Below are positions 34,717 to 44,499 of a stretch of DNA of 64,000 nucleotides, in pieces (positions within the stretch are counted from its first letter, which is position 1; every line of letters starts with the position of its first letter). The notes beneath the pieces are model-generated. The model saw only the letters and a list, made by a program, of their open reading frames with translations, did not search any database and was not told where the DNA came from. A program made the translations under genes and the position numbers. Source of the stretch: Ferrimonas sp048263965 (lineage in GTDB: Bacteria > Pseudomonadota > Gammaproteobacteria > Enterobacterales > Shewanellaceae); the NCBI RefSeq assembly GCF_048263965.1, contig NZ_JBLXDO010000024.1:1-64000 (forward strand), given 5' to 3'.

Positions 34717-35091
34717 GTGAATAAGCAAAGACCTGTGTACCTGGATTTGAGTCAGATCCAGTTTCCCGCCACGGCGATTGCGTCGATTTTGCATCGCGTC
34801 AGTGGTGTCATCACCTTCGTCGCCCTCGCCATCCTGCTATGGCTACTGGCCACGTCCCTGAGCGGTGCTCAAGGATTTGCCCAGGTTCAATCCTACTTCC
34901 AGACGTTCTTCGTCAAATTCATCGTATGGGGAATCCTCACCGCACTGGCGTATCATGCCATCGGCGGCATTCGTCACCTGTTCCAGGACCTGGGACACTT
35001 TGAAGAGATGGAGTCCGGTAACGCGTCCGCCAAGGCCAGCTTTGCCATTACTCTGGTGGTATCCGTTCTGGCAGGAGCCTGGTTATGGTAA
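34717..35091 (+). CDS. sdhC: Succinate dehydrogenase cytochrome b556 subunit
   Basis: Membrane anchor of complex II that binds heme b and ubiquinone together with SdhD. It has 124 residues from a GTG start at 34717, chosen because NKQRPVYLDL matches the conserved N-terminus. It has three transmembrane helices. The quinone-site residues Ser23 and Arg27 lie in IASILHRVSG, and heme ligand His80 in LAYH. Overlaps sdhD by seven bases. First gene of a run that continues to sucD. Confidence 0.96.
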   Translation: MNKQRPVYLDLSQIQFPATAIASILHRVSGVITFVALAILLWLLATSLSGAQGFAQVQSYFQTFFVKFIVWGILTALAYHAIGGIRHLFQDLGHFEEMESGNASAKASFAITLVVSVLAGAWLW

Positions 35092-35432
35092 AGAATGCCG
35101 CGACATTTGGACGCAGCGGCGTCCAGGATTTCGTTCTGATTCGAGCCAGCGCATTGGTGATGCTGGCCTACGTTCTGTTTCTGGTGGGTTACCTGGTGAC
35201 CTCCCCCTCACTGACGTTTGACACCTGGCAGGGGCTGTTTGCTTCTGTGGGCATGAAAGTTTTCACCCTTTTGGCGCTGTTCAGCGTATTGATTCACGGG
35301 TGGATCGGTATGTGGCAGGTGGCCACCGACTACATCAAGCCCGCCAAGCTTCGTGCTTTTGTCCTGTTTGCGATCAACGTTGTCCTGTTGGCCTATCTGG
35401 CCACCGGTGTTGTTATTCTGTGGGGTGTGTAA
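35085..35432 (+). CDS. sdhD: Succinate dehydrogenase membrane anchor subunit
   Basis: Second membrane subunit of complex II, 115 residues with three transmembrane helices. The DY in WQVATDYIKP corresponds to the quinone-binding tyrosine region. The ATG lies inside the end of sdhC, so translation is coupled; the stop is immediately followed by the GTG start of sdhA. Confidence 0.95.
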   Translation: MVKNAATFGRSGVQDFVLIRASALVMLAYVLFLVGYLVTSPSLTFDTWQGLFASVGMKVFTLLALFSVLIHGWIGMWQVATDYIKPAKLRAFVLFAINVVLLAYLATGVVILWGV

Positions 35433-37187
35433 GTGAGTATTCCAGTACGCGAATTTGACGCTATCGTCATTGGTGCCGGCGGCGCAGGTATGCGCGCAGC
35501 ACTGCAGATTTCTCAGGAGGGCAAATCCTGTGCCCTGCTGTCCAAAGTATTCCCGACCCGTTCCCACACCGTGTCCGCCCAGGGCGGCATCACGGTCGCC
35601 CTGGGCAATGCCCACGAAGACAACTGGGAATGGCACATGTACGACACCGTCAAGGGCTCCGACTACATCGGAGACCAGGACGCCATTGAATATATGTGTA
35701 AGACCGGCCCTGAGGCCATCATCGAGATGGAGAACATGGGCCTGCCTTTCAGTCGTTTCGACAACGGCAAGGTGTATCAGCGCCCCTTCGGCGGCCAGTC
35801 CAAGAACTTCGGCGGTGAGCAGGCGGCCCGGACCGCAGCCGCGGCCGACCGTACCGGCCACGCCCTGTTGCACTGTCTGTATCAGCAGAACGTCAAGAAT
35901 AAGACCGAAGTCTACTCCGAGTGGTACGCCCTGGATCTGGTGAAGAACCAGGATGGTGCCGTGGTGGGTGCCACCGCCATCGACATCGAAACCGGTGAGA
36001 TTGTGTTCTTCAAGGCCAAGGCCACCGTGCTGGCCACCGGCGGCGCCGGTCGCATCTATGCCTCCACCACCAACGCCCACATCAACACCGGAGACGGTGT
36101 CGGCATGGCCCTGCGCGCCGGTGTTCCGGTTCAGGACATGGAGATGTGGCAGTTCCACCCCACCGGCATCGCCGGCGCCGGGGTACTGGTGACCGAAGGG
36201 TGTCGTGGTGAAGGTGGCTACCTGCTGAATAAGGATGGCGAACGCTTCATGGAGCGTTACGCCCCCAACGCCAAGGATCTGGCCGGACGTGACGTGGTGG
36301 CCCGCTCCATCATGACTGAGATCCGCGAGGGTCGAGGCTGTGACGGCCCCTGGGGTCCCCACGCCAAGCTGAAGCTGGACCACCTGGGTGAAGAGGTACT
36401 CGAGTCCCGTCTGCCGGGCATCTGCGAACTGTCCCGTACCTTTGCCCACGTTGACCCGGTGAAGGAGCCGATTCCGGTGATCCCAACCTGTCACTATATG
36501 ATGGGTGGCGTGCCCACCAACGTGAACGGACAGGTGATTGGCATGGGTGACAAGCCGGTTCAGGGTCTGTTTGCGGTCGGTGAGATCGCCTGTGTATCGG
36601 TACACGGCGCCAACCGTCTGGGCGGCAACTCTCTGCTGGATCTGGTGGTATTTGGCCGCGCGGCCGGTAAGCACCTGGGTGAAACCCTGGCTGCTCAGAC
36701 CGAAGCCCGCGATGCGTCCGAGTCTGACATCGACGCCTCCCTGGCTCGCTTCAATCGCTGGGAGAATAACCAGAGCGGCGAGGATCCAAACCAGATTCGC
36801 AAGGACCTGCAGAACTGCATGCAGCTCAACTTCTCCGTATTCCGCCAGGGCGACGCCATGGCGGAAGGCCTCAAGGAACTCAAGACCATCAAGGCCCGCC
36901 TGGAGAACGCCAAGCTCGACGATCGCTCCAAGGCGTTCAACACCAACCGCATCGAGTGCCTGGAACTGGACAACCTGATGGAGACCGCGCTGGCCACCGC
37001 CGAGGCGGCCAACTTCCGCACCGAGAGTCGCGGCGCCCACTCCCGTGAAGATTTCACCGAGCGGGATGACGGCAACTGGCTGTGCCACTCCCTGTATGAT
37101 CCCATCACAGGTGAGATGTCCAAGCGCGATGTGAACATGACGCCCAAGCTGCGGGAAGCCTTCCCGCCCAAGAAGCGTACCTACTAA
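35433..37187 (+). CDS. sdhA: Succinate dehydrogenase flavoprotein subunit
   Basis: Catalytic subunit oxidising succinate to fumarate with covalent FAD. It has 584 residues (E. coli 588). The dinucleotide fold is at VIGAGGAGMRAAL, FAD-linking His45 in SHTVSAQGG, and the substrate-site segments are HPTGIAGAGVLVTEGCRGEGG and GANRLGGNSLLDLVVFGRAAG. It begins at a GTG directly abutting the sdhD stop. Fumarate reductase is an alternative for the fold, but the four-gene order and ubiquinone-type anchors identify Sdh. Confidence 0.97.
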   Translation: MSIPVREFDAIVIGAGGAGMRAALQISQEGKSCALLSKVFPTRSHTVSAQGGITVALGNAHEDNWEWHMYDTVKGSDYIGDQDAIEYMCKTGPEAIIEMENMGLPFSRFDNGKVYQRPFGGQSKNFGGEQAARTAAAADRTGHALLHCLYQQNVKNKTEVYSEWYALDLVKNQDGAVVGATAIDIETGEIVFFKAKATVLATGGAGRIYASTTNAHINTGDGVGMALRAGVPVQDMEMWQFHPTGIAGAGVLVTEGCRGEGGYLLNKDGERFMERYAPNAKDLAGRDVVARSIMTEIREGRGCDGPWGPHAKLKLDHLGEEVLESRLPGICELSRTFAHVDPVKEPIPVIPTCHYMMGGVPTNVNGQVIGMGDKPVQGLFAVGEIACVSVHGANRLGGNSLLDLVVFGRAAGKHLGETLAAQTEARDASESDIDASLARFNRWENNQSGEDPNQIRKDLQNCMQLNFSVFRQGDAMAEGLKELKTIKARLENAKLDDRSKAFNTNRIECLELDNLMETALATAEAANFRTESRGAHSREDFTERDDGNWLCHSLYDPITGEMSKRDVNMTPKLREAFPPKKRTY

Positions 37188-37200
37188 GGAGTGACAGGGA

Positions 37201-37908
37201 ATGAGTTTGCAAGTTTCTGTCTACCGCTATAACCCGGAGACTGACGCCAAGCCCAGCATGCAGGATTACACCCTGGACCTGCCTGAAGGCAAGGACATGA
37301 TGGTGCTGGATGTGCTGATGATGCTCAAGGAGCAGGATCCCGGCCTGACCTTCCGCCGCTCCTGCCGTGAAGGCGTGTGCGGCTCCGACGGCCTGAACAT
37401 GAACGGCAAGAACGGCCTGGCCTGTATCACCCCCATCTCCGCCTTCAACGGCAAGAAGCTGGTGATTCGTCCGCTGCCCGGCATGCCGGTGATTCGCGAC
37501 CTGGTGGTGGATCTCAGCCTGTTCTACAAGCAGTACGAGAAGGTGAAGCCCTACCTTATCAATGACGATAAGAACCCGGGCCGTGAGCACCTGCAATCCC
37601 CCGAAGAGCGTGAGAAGCTCGATGGACTGTATGAGTGCATCCTGTGCGCCTGCTGCTCCACATCCTGCCCCTCGTTCTGGTGGAATCCGGACAAGTTTGT
37701 CGGCCCCGCCGGCCTGTTGCACGCCTACCGCTTCCTGGTGGACAGCCGCGACACCGCCACCGACGAGCGCCTGGCAGAGCTGGATGACGCCTTCAGCGTG
37801 TTCCGCTGCCACGGCATCATGAACTGCGTGAATGTTTGCCCCAAGGGTCTGAACCCCACCAAGGCGATCGGCCACATCAAGTCAATGTTGCTGCAACGGG
37901 CGGTGTAG
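37201..37908 (+). CDS. sdhB: Succinate dehydrogenase iron-sulfur subunit
   Basis: Electron-transfer subunit of complex II, 235 residues. The plant-type [2Fe-2S] cluster ligands lie in CREGVCGSDG and the downstream GLAC. The [4Fe-4S] and [3Fe-4S] ligands are in CILCACCSTSCP and CHGIMNCVNVCPKGLNP. TAAGGAGTGACAGGG precedes the ATG. Last of the four sdh genes, 13 bases after sdhA. Confidence 0.97.
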   Translation: MSLQVSVYRYNPETDAKPSMQDYTLDLPEGKDMMVLDVLMMLKEQDPGLTFRRSCREGVCGSDGLNMNGKNGLACITPISAFNGKKLVIRPLPGMPVIRDLVVDLSLFYKQYEKVKPYLINDDKNPGREHLQSPEEREKLDGLYECILCACCSTSCPSFWWNPDKFVGPAGLLHAYRFLVDSRDTATDERLAELDDAFSVFRCHGIMNCVNVCPKGLNPTKAIGHIKSMLLQRAV

Positions 37909-37944
37909 TTATGCAACGCGTTGTTTATCGTTGTATTTAATATC

Positions 37945-37983
37945 AAGGTCACCTCTTCGGCTGCGAAGTGCGTGACCTTTTTG
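37945..37983 (+). terminator. Terminator or attenuator between sdhB and sucA
   Basis: AAGGTCAC / GTGACCTT stem, extended by a near-perfect inner stem CTCTTCG / CGAAGTG, followed by TTTTTG. It probably reduces read-through from sdh into suc and may hold a separate suc promoter downstream. Confidence 0.7.
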
Positions 37984-38100
37984 TATAGTGCTCTAACGCC
38001 CCGAGTCGATAAATTACGACTAAAGGGCAGTGGTAAAAACAATAACAATGCCTTAGAAAGGCAACAGGTATAACCAGGCTTGGTTGATAAAGGAATACAG

Positions 38101-40914
38101 ATGCAACAAGGCTCACTGCAGGACTGGCTGGACAGCTCCCATCTAGCCGGTGCCAACGCAAGTTACATCGAAGAGCTGTACGAACTCTACCTGGACGAAC
38201 CAGAAGAGGTATCGCAACAGTGGCGTGAGATCTTCGACCGGTTGCCCACCAACGGAGCGGGCCAGGAGGCGAATCACCGTCGCATCCAGGACTACTTCCG
38301 TCAGGTAGCCATGGAGCAGACCAGTTCGGTGAAGACAGCCGTCGACCCAGAACTGACCGCAAAGCAGGTTAAAGTCCTGCAGATCATCAACGCATACCGC
38401 TTCCGTGGCCATCAGGCCGCCGACCTGGATCCCCTGGGTCTGTGGAAGCGCGACCCTGTCCCCGAACTGACCCCAGAATTCCACGGTCTCACCGACACCG
38501 ATATGGAGCGCGAATTCAATATCGGCTCCTACGCGTCGGCCAGCGGTGACACCATGAAGCTGTCCAAGTTGCTGGACGCCCTCAAGGCCACCTACTGTGG
38601 GTCCATCGGCGCCGAGTACATGCACATCACCTCCACCGAGGAGAAGCGATGGGTTCAGCAGCGCCTGGAGCCCACCTCCGGCAAAGCCAGCTTCGACAGC
38701 GAACACAAAAAACGGATCCTAAGCGGCCTCAATGCCGCCGAAGGCCTGGAGAAATACCTGGGGGCCAAGTTCCCCGGGGCCAAGCGTTTCTCCCTGGAGG
38801 GCGGTGATGCCCTGATCCCCATGATGCGCGAGCTTATCTACCGCGCCGGTCACCACGACACCAAAGAGGTGGTGGTGGGCATGGCGCACCGTGGTCGCCT
38901 CAACGTGCTGGTGAACGTACTGGGCAAGAAGCCCCAGAACCTGTTCGACGAGTTCGCCGGCAAGCACGACGAGACCCTGGGCAGTGGTGACGTGAAGTAC
39001 CACCAGGGCTTCTCCTCCGACTTCGCCACCCCGGATGGCAATGTCCACCTGGCCCTGGCCTTCAACCCCTCTCACCTTGAGATCGTCAATCCGGTGGTGA
39101 TGGGCTCGGTGCGCGCCCGTATGGACCGCCTGGGTTGTGAGAATGGTCAGAAGGTGATGCCGGTGACCATCCATGGCGACTCTGCCATTGCCGGTCAGGG
39201 TGTGGTGCAGGAAACCTTCAACATGTCCAAGACCCGCGGCTTCAGCGTAGGCGGCAGTGTGCGGGTGGTGGTCAACAATCAGGTGGGCTTTACCACCTCC
39301 AATCCGGAAGATACCCGCTCCACCGAGTACTGTACCGACATCGCCAAGATGGTGCAGGCGCCCATCTTCCACGTGAATGCCGACGATCCGGAAGCGGTGG
39401 CTTTCGTGGCCCAGCTGGCGGTGGATTACCGACAAGAGTTTGGCCGCGACGTGGTGATTGACCTTATCTGCTACCGTCGACACGGTCACAATGAGGCGGA
39501 TGAGCCCAATGCCACCCAGCCTCTGATGTACCAGAAGATCAAGAAGCACCCGACGCCACGCAAGGTGTACGCCGACCGCCTCATCGACAGCCAGGTGATG
39601 AGCCCGGAAGAGGTCACCGAGCAGATCAACGCCTACCGTGAACTGCTGGACCAGGGTGAGTGTGTGGTGCCCGAGTGGCGCACCATGGAAGCCCACTCTG
39701 TCGACTGGAGTCCCTTCCTGGGCCACGACTGGGATTCTGAGTACCAGTCCCAGGTGCCCATGCCGGAACTGACCGAACTGGCCAAGGCCATTTGTGATGT
39801 GCCCGAGTCCCACAAGCTGCAATCCCGGGTGGCCAAGACCTACAAGGATCGCCAGCTGATGGCGGCCGGTGAGAAGCCACTGGATTGGGGTATGGCCGAG
39901 ACTCTGGCTTACGCCACCCTGCTGGACAAAGGTACCCGAATCCGCCTGACCGGTCAGGATTCAGGCCGGGGCACCTTCTTCCACCGCCACGCGGTGCTGC
40001 ACAATCAGGACGATGCCACCACCTACATGCCTCTGCGCCACCTGCGCGATGGTCAGGGCACCATTGAGATCTACGACTCGGTGCTCTCCGAAGAGGCGGT
40101 GCTGGCGTTCGAATATGGCTACGCCACCGCCGAACCGGCCACCCTGACCATGTGGGAAGCCCAGTTTGGTGACTTCGCCAACGGCGCCCAGGTGGTGATT
40201 GACCAGTTCTTAAGCTCAGGTGAGCAGAAGTGGGGCCGCCTGTGTGGCCTGACCATGCTGCTGCCACACGGCTATGAGGGCCAGGGACCGGAGCACTCCT
40301 CCGCCCGACTGGAGCGATTCCTGCAGATGTGCGCCGACCACAACATGCAGGTGTGTGTGCCCTCGACGCCGGCCCAGGTGTATCACATGCTGCGCCGCCA
40401 GAGCGTGCGCCCCATGCGCCGTCCATTGGTGGTGATGTCGCCCAAGTCTCTGCTGCGTCACCCACTGGCGGTGAGCGACCTGGAGGAGCTGGCCAACGGC
40501 ACCTTCCAGAACGTCATCGGCGAACTGGACGAGCTGGATCCCAAGGCGGTGAACCGGGTGGTGTTCTGCTCCGGCAAGGTCTACTTCGACCTGCTGGAGA
40601 AGCGCCGTCGCAATGAGATTACCGACGTGGCCCTGGTTCGGGTCGAGCAGCTCTATCCCTTCCCCCATGAGGAGATGGCCAGGGTGCTCGAAGCCTATCA
40701 GCACGTGACCGATTTCGTCTGGTGCCAGGAGGAACCCCAGAACCAGGGGGCCTGGTACTCCAGTCAGCACCATTTCTGGCAGGCGATCCCCTCCGGGGCG
40801 AACCTGACTTACGCGGGCCGTCAGGCGTCCGCGGCACCGGCGGTGGGGTACCCCTCTGTCCATAACAAACAACAACAGGCGCTGGTGAATGCCGCCCTGA
40901 ATATTGAAGAATAA
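38101..40914 (+). CDS. sucA: 2-oxoglutarate dehydrogenase E1 component
   Basis: Thiamine-diphosphate decarboxylase of the 2-oxoglutarate dehydrogenase complex. ATG 38101 (AAAGGAATACAG upstream) gives 937 residues (E. coli 933), and the N-terminal MQQGSLQDWLDSSHLAGAN is conserved. Catalytic segments include GMAHRGRLN, HGDSAIAGQGVVQE and SGRGTFFHRHA. Together with sucB and an E3 subunit it converts 2-oxoglutarate to succinyl-CoA. sucB follows after 20 bases. Confidence 0.97.
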   Translation: MQQGSLQDWLDSSHLAGANASYIEELYELYLDEPEEVSQQWREIFDRLPTNGAGQEANHRRIQDYFRQVAMEQTSSVKTAVDPELTAKQVKVLQIINAYRFRGHQAADLDPLGLWKRDPVPELTPEFHGLTDTDMEREFNIGSYASASGDTMKLSKLLDALKATYCGSIGAEYMHITSTEEKRWVQQRLEPTSGKASFDSEHKKRILSGLNAAEGLEKYLGAKFPGAKRFSLEGGDALIPMMRELIYRAGHHDTKEVVVGMAHRGRLNVLVNVLGKKPQNLFDEFAGKHDETLGSGDVKYHQGFSSDFATPDGNVHLALAFNPSHLEIVNPVVMGSVRARMDRLGCENGQKVMPVTIHGDSAIAGQGVVQETFNMSKTRGFSVGGSVRVVVNNQVGFTTSNPEDTRSTEYCTDIAKMVQAPIFHVNADDPEAVAFVAQLAVDYRQEFGRDVVIDLICYRRHGHNEADEPNATQPLMYQKIKKHPTPRKVYADRLIDSQVMSPEEVTEQINAYRELLDQGECVVPEWRTMEAHSVDWSPFLGHDWDSEYQSQVPMPELTELAKAICDVPESHKLQSRVAKTYKDRQLMAAGEKPLDWGMAETLAYATLLDKGTRIRLTGQDSGRGTFFHRHAVLHNQDDATTYMPLRHLRDGQGTIEIYDSVLSEEAVLAFEYGYATAEPATLTMWEAQFGDFANGAQVVIDQFLSSGEQKWGRLCGLTMLLPHGYEGQGPEHSSARLERFLQMCADHNMQVCVPSTPAQVYHMLRRQSVRPMRRPLVVMSPKSLLRHPLAVSDLEELANGTFQNVIGELDELDPKAVNRVVFCSGKVYFDLLEKRRRNEITDVALVRVEQLYPFPHEEMARVLEAYQHVTDFVWCQEEPQNQGAWYSSQHHFWQAIPSGANLTYAGRQASAAPAVGYPSVHNKQQQALVNAALNIEE

Positions 40915-40934
40915 TTGCACAAGGAAAGGTTCAG

Positions 40935-42131
40935 ATGAGCATCGAAATTAAAGTCCCCGTACTGCCAGAGTCAGTCGCCGATGCCTCCATTGCCACATGG
41001 CACGTCCAGCCCGGTGAAAGCGTCAGCCGCGACCAGAACCTGGTGGATATCGAAACCGACAAAGTGGTACTGGAAGTGGTGGCGCCGGAAGACGGCACCA
41101 TAAGCGAGATCATTCACGCCGAGGGTGACACCGTCCTGGCGGAGCAGGTGATCGCCATGTTCAAGGCTGGCGCCGCGCCCGGTGCCGAGGTGACCAAAGA
41201 GGAAGCCCAGGCCAAGGCAGAAGCCCCCGCAGTCGAAGAGGCCGACGCCAATGATGCGCTCAGCCCATCAGTGCGTCGCCTGATTGCCGAGCACAACCTG
41301 GACGCCGCCCAGATCAAGGGCACCGGCGTTGGCGGGCGCATCTCCAAAGAGGATGTGGAAGCCTTCCTCAAATCCAAGCCTGCCGCCACGCCGGCTGCTG
41401 CTGCCGCTGCCCCTGCGGTTGAGCTCAATGGCCGCACCGACAAGCGGGTGCCCATGACCCGCCTGCGTAAGCGCATCGCCGAGCGTCTGCTGGATGCCAA
41501 GAACTCCACCGCCATGCTGACCACCTTCAACGAGGTCAACATGAAGCCTATTATGGAGCTGCGCAAACAGTACCAGGACATCTTCGAGAAGCGTCACGGC
41601 ATCCGCCTGGGCTTCATGTCCTTCTATGTGAAGGCGGTGGTGGAAGCCCTGAAGCGCTACCCCCAGGTGAACGCCTCCCTGGACGGCGACGACATGGTCT
41701 ACCACAACTACTTCGACATCAGCATCGCCGTGTCCACCCCACGAGGCCTGGTGACCCCGGTTCTGCGTGACGCCGATAAGCTGTCCGTGGCCGAGATCGA
41801 GAAGGGCATCAAGGAACTGGCCATCAAGGGCCGCGACGGCAAGCTGACCGTCGAGGAGCTCTCCGGCGGCAACTTCACCATCACCAACGGTGGGGTGTTT
41901 GGCTCGCTGATGTCCACCCCCATCATCAACCCGCCTCAGAGCGCCATCCTGGGGATGCACGCCATCAAGGATCGTCCCATGGCGGTCAATGGTCAGGTTG
42001 AGATCCTGCCGATGATGTACCTGGCGCTGTCCTATGACCACCGCGTCATCGACGGCAAGGAGTCCGTGGGCTTCCTGGTGACCATCAAGGAGTTGCTGGA
42101 AGATCCGACGCGCCTGCTGTTGGACATCTAA
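40935..42131 (+). CDS. sucB: 2-oxoglutarate dehydrogenase E2 (dihydrolipoyl succinyltransferase)
   Basis: Core of the complex, 398 residues. The single lipoyl domain has Lys43 in ETDKVVLEV. An Ala/Pro-rich linker and an E3-binding domain (SPSVRRLIAEHNLD, about 112-150) follow, then the catalytic domain ending with the His369-containing SYDHRVIDGK motif. The E3 subunit (lpdA) is not in the window and is presumably encoded elsewhere with pyruvate dehydrogenase genes. Confidence 0.97.
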   Translation: MSIEIKVPVLPESVADASIATWHVQPGESVSRDQNLVDIETDKVVLEVVAPEDGTISEIIHAEGDTVLAEQVIAMFKAGAAPGAEVTKEEAQAKAEAPAVEEADANDALSPSVRRLIAEHNLDAAQIKGTGVGGRISKEDVEAFLKSKPAATPAAAAAAPAVELNGRTDKRVPMTRLRKRIAERLLDAKNSTAMLTTFNEVNMKPIMELRKQYQDIFEKRHGIRLGFMSFYVKAVVEALKRYPQVNASLDGDDMVYHNYFDISIAVSTPRGLVTPVLRDADKLSVAEIEKGIKELAIKGRDGKLTVEELSGGNFTITNGGVFGSLMSTPIINPPQSAILGMHAIKDRPMAVNGQVEILPMMYLALSYDHRVIDGKESVGFLVTIKELLEDPTRLLLDI

Positions 42132-42142
42132 TACCAAAATGC

Positions 42143-42168
42143 GACCGCACCGGATTGCTGGTGCGGTC
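42143..42168 (+). repeat. Intercistronic hairpin between sucB and sucC
   Basis: GACCGCACC (42143-42151) and GGTGCGGTC (42160-42168), a perfect 9-bp stem with no T-tract. It is more likely an mRNA-stabilising or processing structure than a terminator. Confidence 0.5.
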
Positions 42169-42225
42169 ACCCCATGCCTGGTCGGAATACGACTGGAATA
42201 ACAAGACGTTATATGGATAGAACAT

Positions 42226-43392
42226 ATGAATCTGCATGAGTATCAAGCTAAGCAGCTGTTCGCTGAGTATGGCCTGCCCGTGTCTGAGGGCTACGCCTGT
42301 GACACCCCTCAGGAAGCTGCCGAAGCCGCCGATAAGATTGGCGGTGACAAGTGGGTCGTTAAGTGCCAGGTGCACGCCGGTGGCCGTGGTAAGGCCGGTG
42401 GTGTGAAGCTGGCGTCCAGCAAGGACGAGATCCGCGAGTTCGCACAGAACTGGCTGGGCAAGAATCTGGTGACCTACCAGACCGACGCCAACGGCCAGCC
42501 CGTGGCCAAGATCCTGGTGGAATCCTGCACCGACATCGCCAATGAACTGTACCTGGGCGCCGTGGTTGACCGTGGCACCCAGCGCATCGTCTTTATGGCC
42601 TCCACCGAGGGTGGCGTAGAGATTGAGAAGGTGGCGGAAGAGACCCCCGAGCTGATCCACAAGGCCGCCATCGATCCCCTGGTGGGCCCTCAGCCTTACC
42701 AGGGCCGTGAGCTGGCGTTCAAACTGGGCCTGAAGGGTGACCAGATCAAGCAGTTCACCAAGATCTTCATGGGCCTGGGCCAAATGTTCCTGGACCTGGA
42801 TTTCGCTCTGCTGGAGATCAACCCTCTGGTGATCACCGACCAGGGCGACCTGCACTGCCTGGATGGCAAGATCAACATTGACTCCAATGCTCTGTACCGT
42901 CAATCCTCCATCCGCGAGCTGCACGATCCTTCCCAGGAAGACGCCCGTGAAGCTCACGCGGCTCAGTGGGAGCTGAACTACGTGGCCCTGGACGGCAGCA
43001 TCGGCTGCATGGTGAACGGCGCCGGTCTGGCCATGGGCACCATGGACATCGTCAACCTGCACGGCGGCCAGCCTGCCAACTTCCTGGACGTGGGTGGCGG
43101 CGCCACCAAGGAGCGCGTTACCGAAGCGTTCAAGATCATCCTGTCCGACGCCAACGTGAAGGCGGTACTGGTGAACATCTTCGGCGGTATCGTACGTTGT
43201 GACCTGATTGCCGACGGCATCATCGGTGCCGTGGAAGAGGTGGGCGTAGAGGTGCCTGTGGTTGTTCGCCTGGAAGGCAACAACGCCGAGCTGGGCCAAC
43301 AGCGCCTGGCCGAGTCTGGTCTGAATATCATCGCTGCCACCAGTCTGACCGACGCCGCGCAGCAAGTAGTGAAAGCCGCGGAGGGTCAGTAA
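42226..43392 (+). CDS. sucC: Succinyl-CoA synthetase beta subunit
   Basis: ADP-forming succinate-CoA ligase subunit carrying the nucleotide and succinate sites; 388 residues as in E. coli. It begins with the ATP-grasp domain (MNLHEYQAKQLFAEYGLPV, then KCQVHAGGRGKAGGV). The C-terminal CoA-ligase domain contains NIFGGIVRCDLIA. The stop overlaps the sucD start by one base (TAATG). Confidence 0.97.
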   Translation: MNLHEYQAKQLFAEYGLPVSEGYACDTPQEAAEAADKIGGDKWVVKCQVHAGGRGKAGGVKLASSKDEIREFAQNWLGKNLVTYQTDANGQPVAKILVESCTDIANELYLGAVVDRGTQRIVFMASTEGGVEIEKVAEETPELIHKAAIDPLVGPQPYQGRELAFKLGLKGDQIKQFTKIFMGLGQMFLDLDFALLEINPLVITDQGDLHCLDGKINIDSNALYRQSSIRELHDPSQEDAREAHAAQWELNYVALDGSIGCMVNGAGLAMGTMDIVNLHGGQPANFLDVGGGATKERVTEAFKIILSDANVKAVLVNIFGGIVRCDLIADGIIGAVEEVGVEVPVVVRLEGNNAELGQQRLAESGLNIIAATSLTDAAQQVVKAAEGQ

Positions 43393-44264
43393 TGAGCGTT
43401 CTTATCAATAAAGACACCAAGGTGATCTGCCAGGGCTTTACCGGCGGTCAGGGGACCTTCCACTCTGAGCAGGCGATTGCCTACGGTACTCAGATGGTAG
43501 GCGGCGTGTCTCCAGGCAAGGGTGGCACCACCCACCTGGGTCTGCCCGTGTTCAACACCGTACGCGAAGCGGTAGAGGTCACCGGCGCCACCGCCACCGT
43601 CATCTATGTGCCAGCGCCCTTCTGTAAGGATGCCATCCTGGAAGCCATCGATGCCGGTATCGAGCTGATCGTCACCATCACCGAAGGCATCCCGACTCTG
43701 GACATGCTGGAAGTGAAGGTGAAGCTGGACCAGGCAGGCGTGCGCATGATTGGCCCCAACTGCCCCGGCGTTATCACCCCCGGCGAGTGCAAGATCGGCA
43801 TCATGCCCGGTCACATCCACAAGCCTGGCAAGGTGGGCATCGTCTCCCGCTCCGGCACCCTGACCTATGAAGCGGTTAAGCAGACCACCGACGAAGGCTT
43901 CGGCCAGTCCACCTGTGTGGGCATCGGCGGTGACCCAATCCCAGGCTCCAACTTCATCGACGTGCTGGAGATGTTCGAGAAGGATCCGGCCACCGAAGCC
44001 ATCGTGATGATCGGTGAGATTGGTGGTACCGCAGAAGAGGAGGCGGCCGCCTTCATCAAGGCCAACGTCACCAAGCCTGTGGTCTCCTACATCGCCGGTG
44101 TGACCGCACCTCCGGGCAAGCGTATGGGCCACGCCGGCGCCATCATTGCCGGTGGTAAGGGTACCGCCGACGAGAAGTTTGCCGCCCTGGAAGACGCCGG
44201 TGTGAAGACCGTGCGCTCCCTGGCCGAGATCGGTTCCGCCCTGCGCGAAATCACCGGTTGGTAA
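43392..44264 (+). CDS. sucD: Succinyl-CoA synthetase alpha subunit
   Basis: 290 residues. The N-terminal CoA-binding Rossmann domain contains CQGFTGGQGTFHSEQAI. The phosphohistidine His247 lies in RMGHAGAIIAGG, and GPNCPGVITPGECKIGIMPG is also characteristic. It makes ATP while cleaving succinyl-CoA to succinate. Last gene of the TCA block, followed by an unusually long untranslated tail before the terminator. Confidence 0.97.
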   Translation: MSVLINKDTKVICQGFTGGQGTFHSEQAIAYGTQMVGGVSPGKGGTTHLGLPVFNTVREAVEVTGATATVIYVPAPFCKDAILEAIDAGIELIVTITEGIPTLDMLEVKVKLDQAGVRMIGPNCPGVITPGECKIGIMPGHIHKPGKVGIVSRSGTLTYEAVKQTTDEGFGQSTCVGIGGDPIPGSNFIDVLEMFEKDPATEAIVMIGEIGGTAEEEAAAFIKANVTKPVVSYIAGVTAPPGKRMGHAGAIIAGGKGTADEKFAALEDAGVKTVRSLAEIGSALREITGW

Positions 44265-44467
44265 TGCCAGTTTCATTAGGTAGATGTTCAATCTAATGCG
44301 ACGAAGAAATTGTTCCAATCAAGGCGTAAGACGCCGCTGCTAGTGGCCCTAACAGTCAGTCTTACAACGCAGAGTGGGACAAGTTAAGCCAGCAGTAGTG
44401 AACAGATATTTAGTGAAATTGGTATCATCTGAATCGTGTCGGTGCTCACTCACTGACCGGTACAGAG
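44265..44467 (+). other. Long 3' untranslated tail of the suc operon
   Basis: About 200 bases with no gene between the sucD stop and a strong terminator. It includes an inverted repeat CATTAG / CTAATG at about 44272-44298. In E. coli the same 3' end gives rise to the small RNA SdhX, so an analogous RNA is possible here. Confidence 0.4.
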
Positions 44468-44468
44468 G

Positions 44469-44497
44469 CGGGCCCCGAAAGGGGCCCGTTTTTTTGT
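44469..44497 (+). terminator. Terminator of the sdh-suc operon
   Basis: CGGGCCCC-GAAA-GGGGCCCG followed by TTTTTTT. The IS200 left end begins only about 10 bases later. Confidence 0.9.
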
Positions 44498-44499
44498 TA

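Noticed and set aside
35208..37088. A 626-codon open frame on the minus strand opposite sdhA
   Set aside because: Antisense shadow caused by codon bias. It would overlap the well-identified sdhD-sdhA genes completely.
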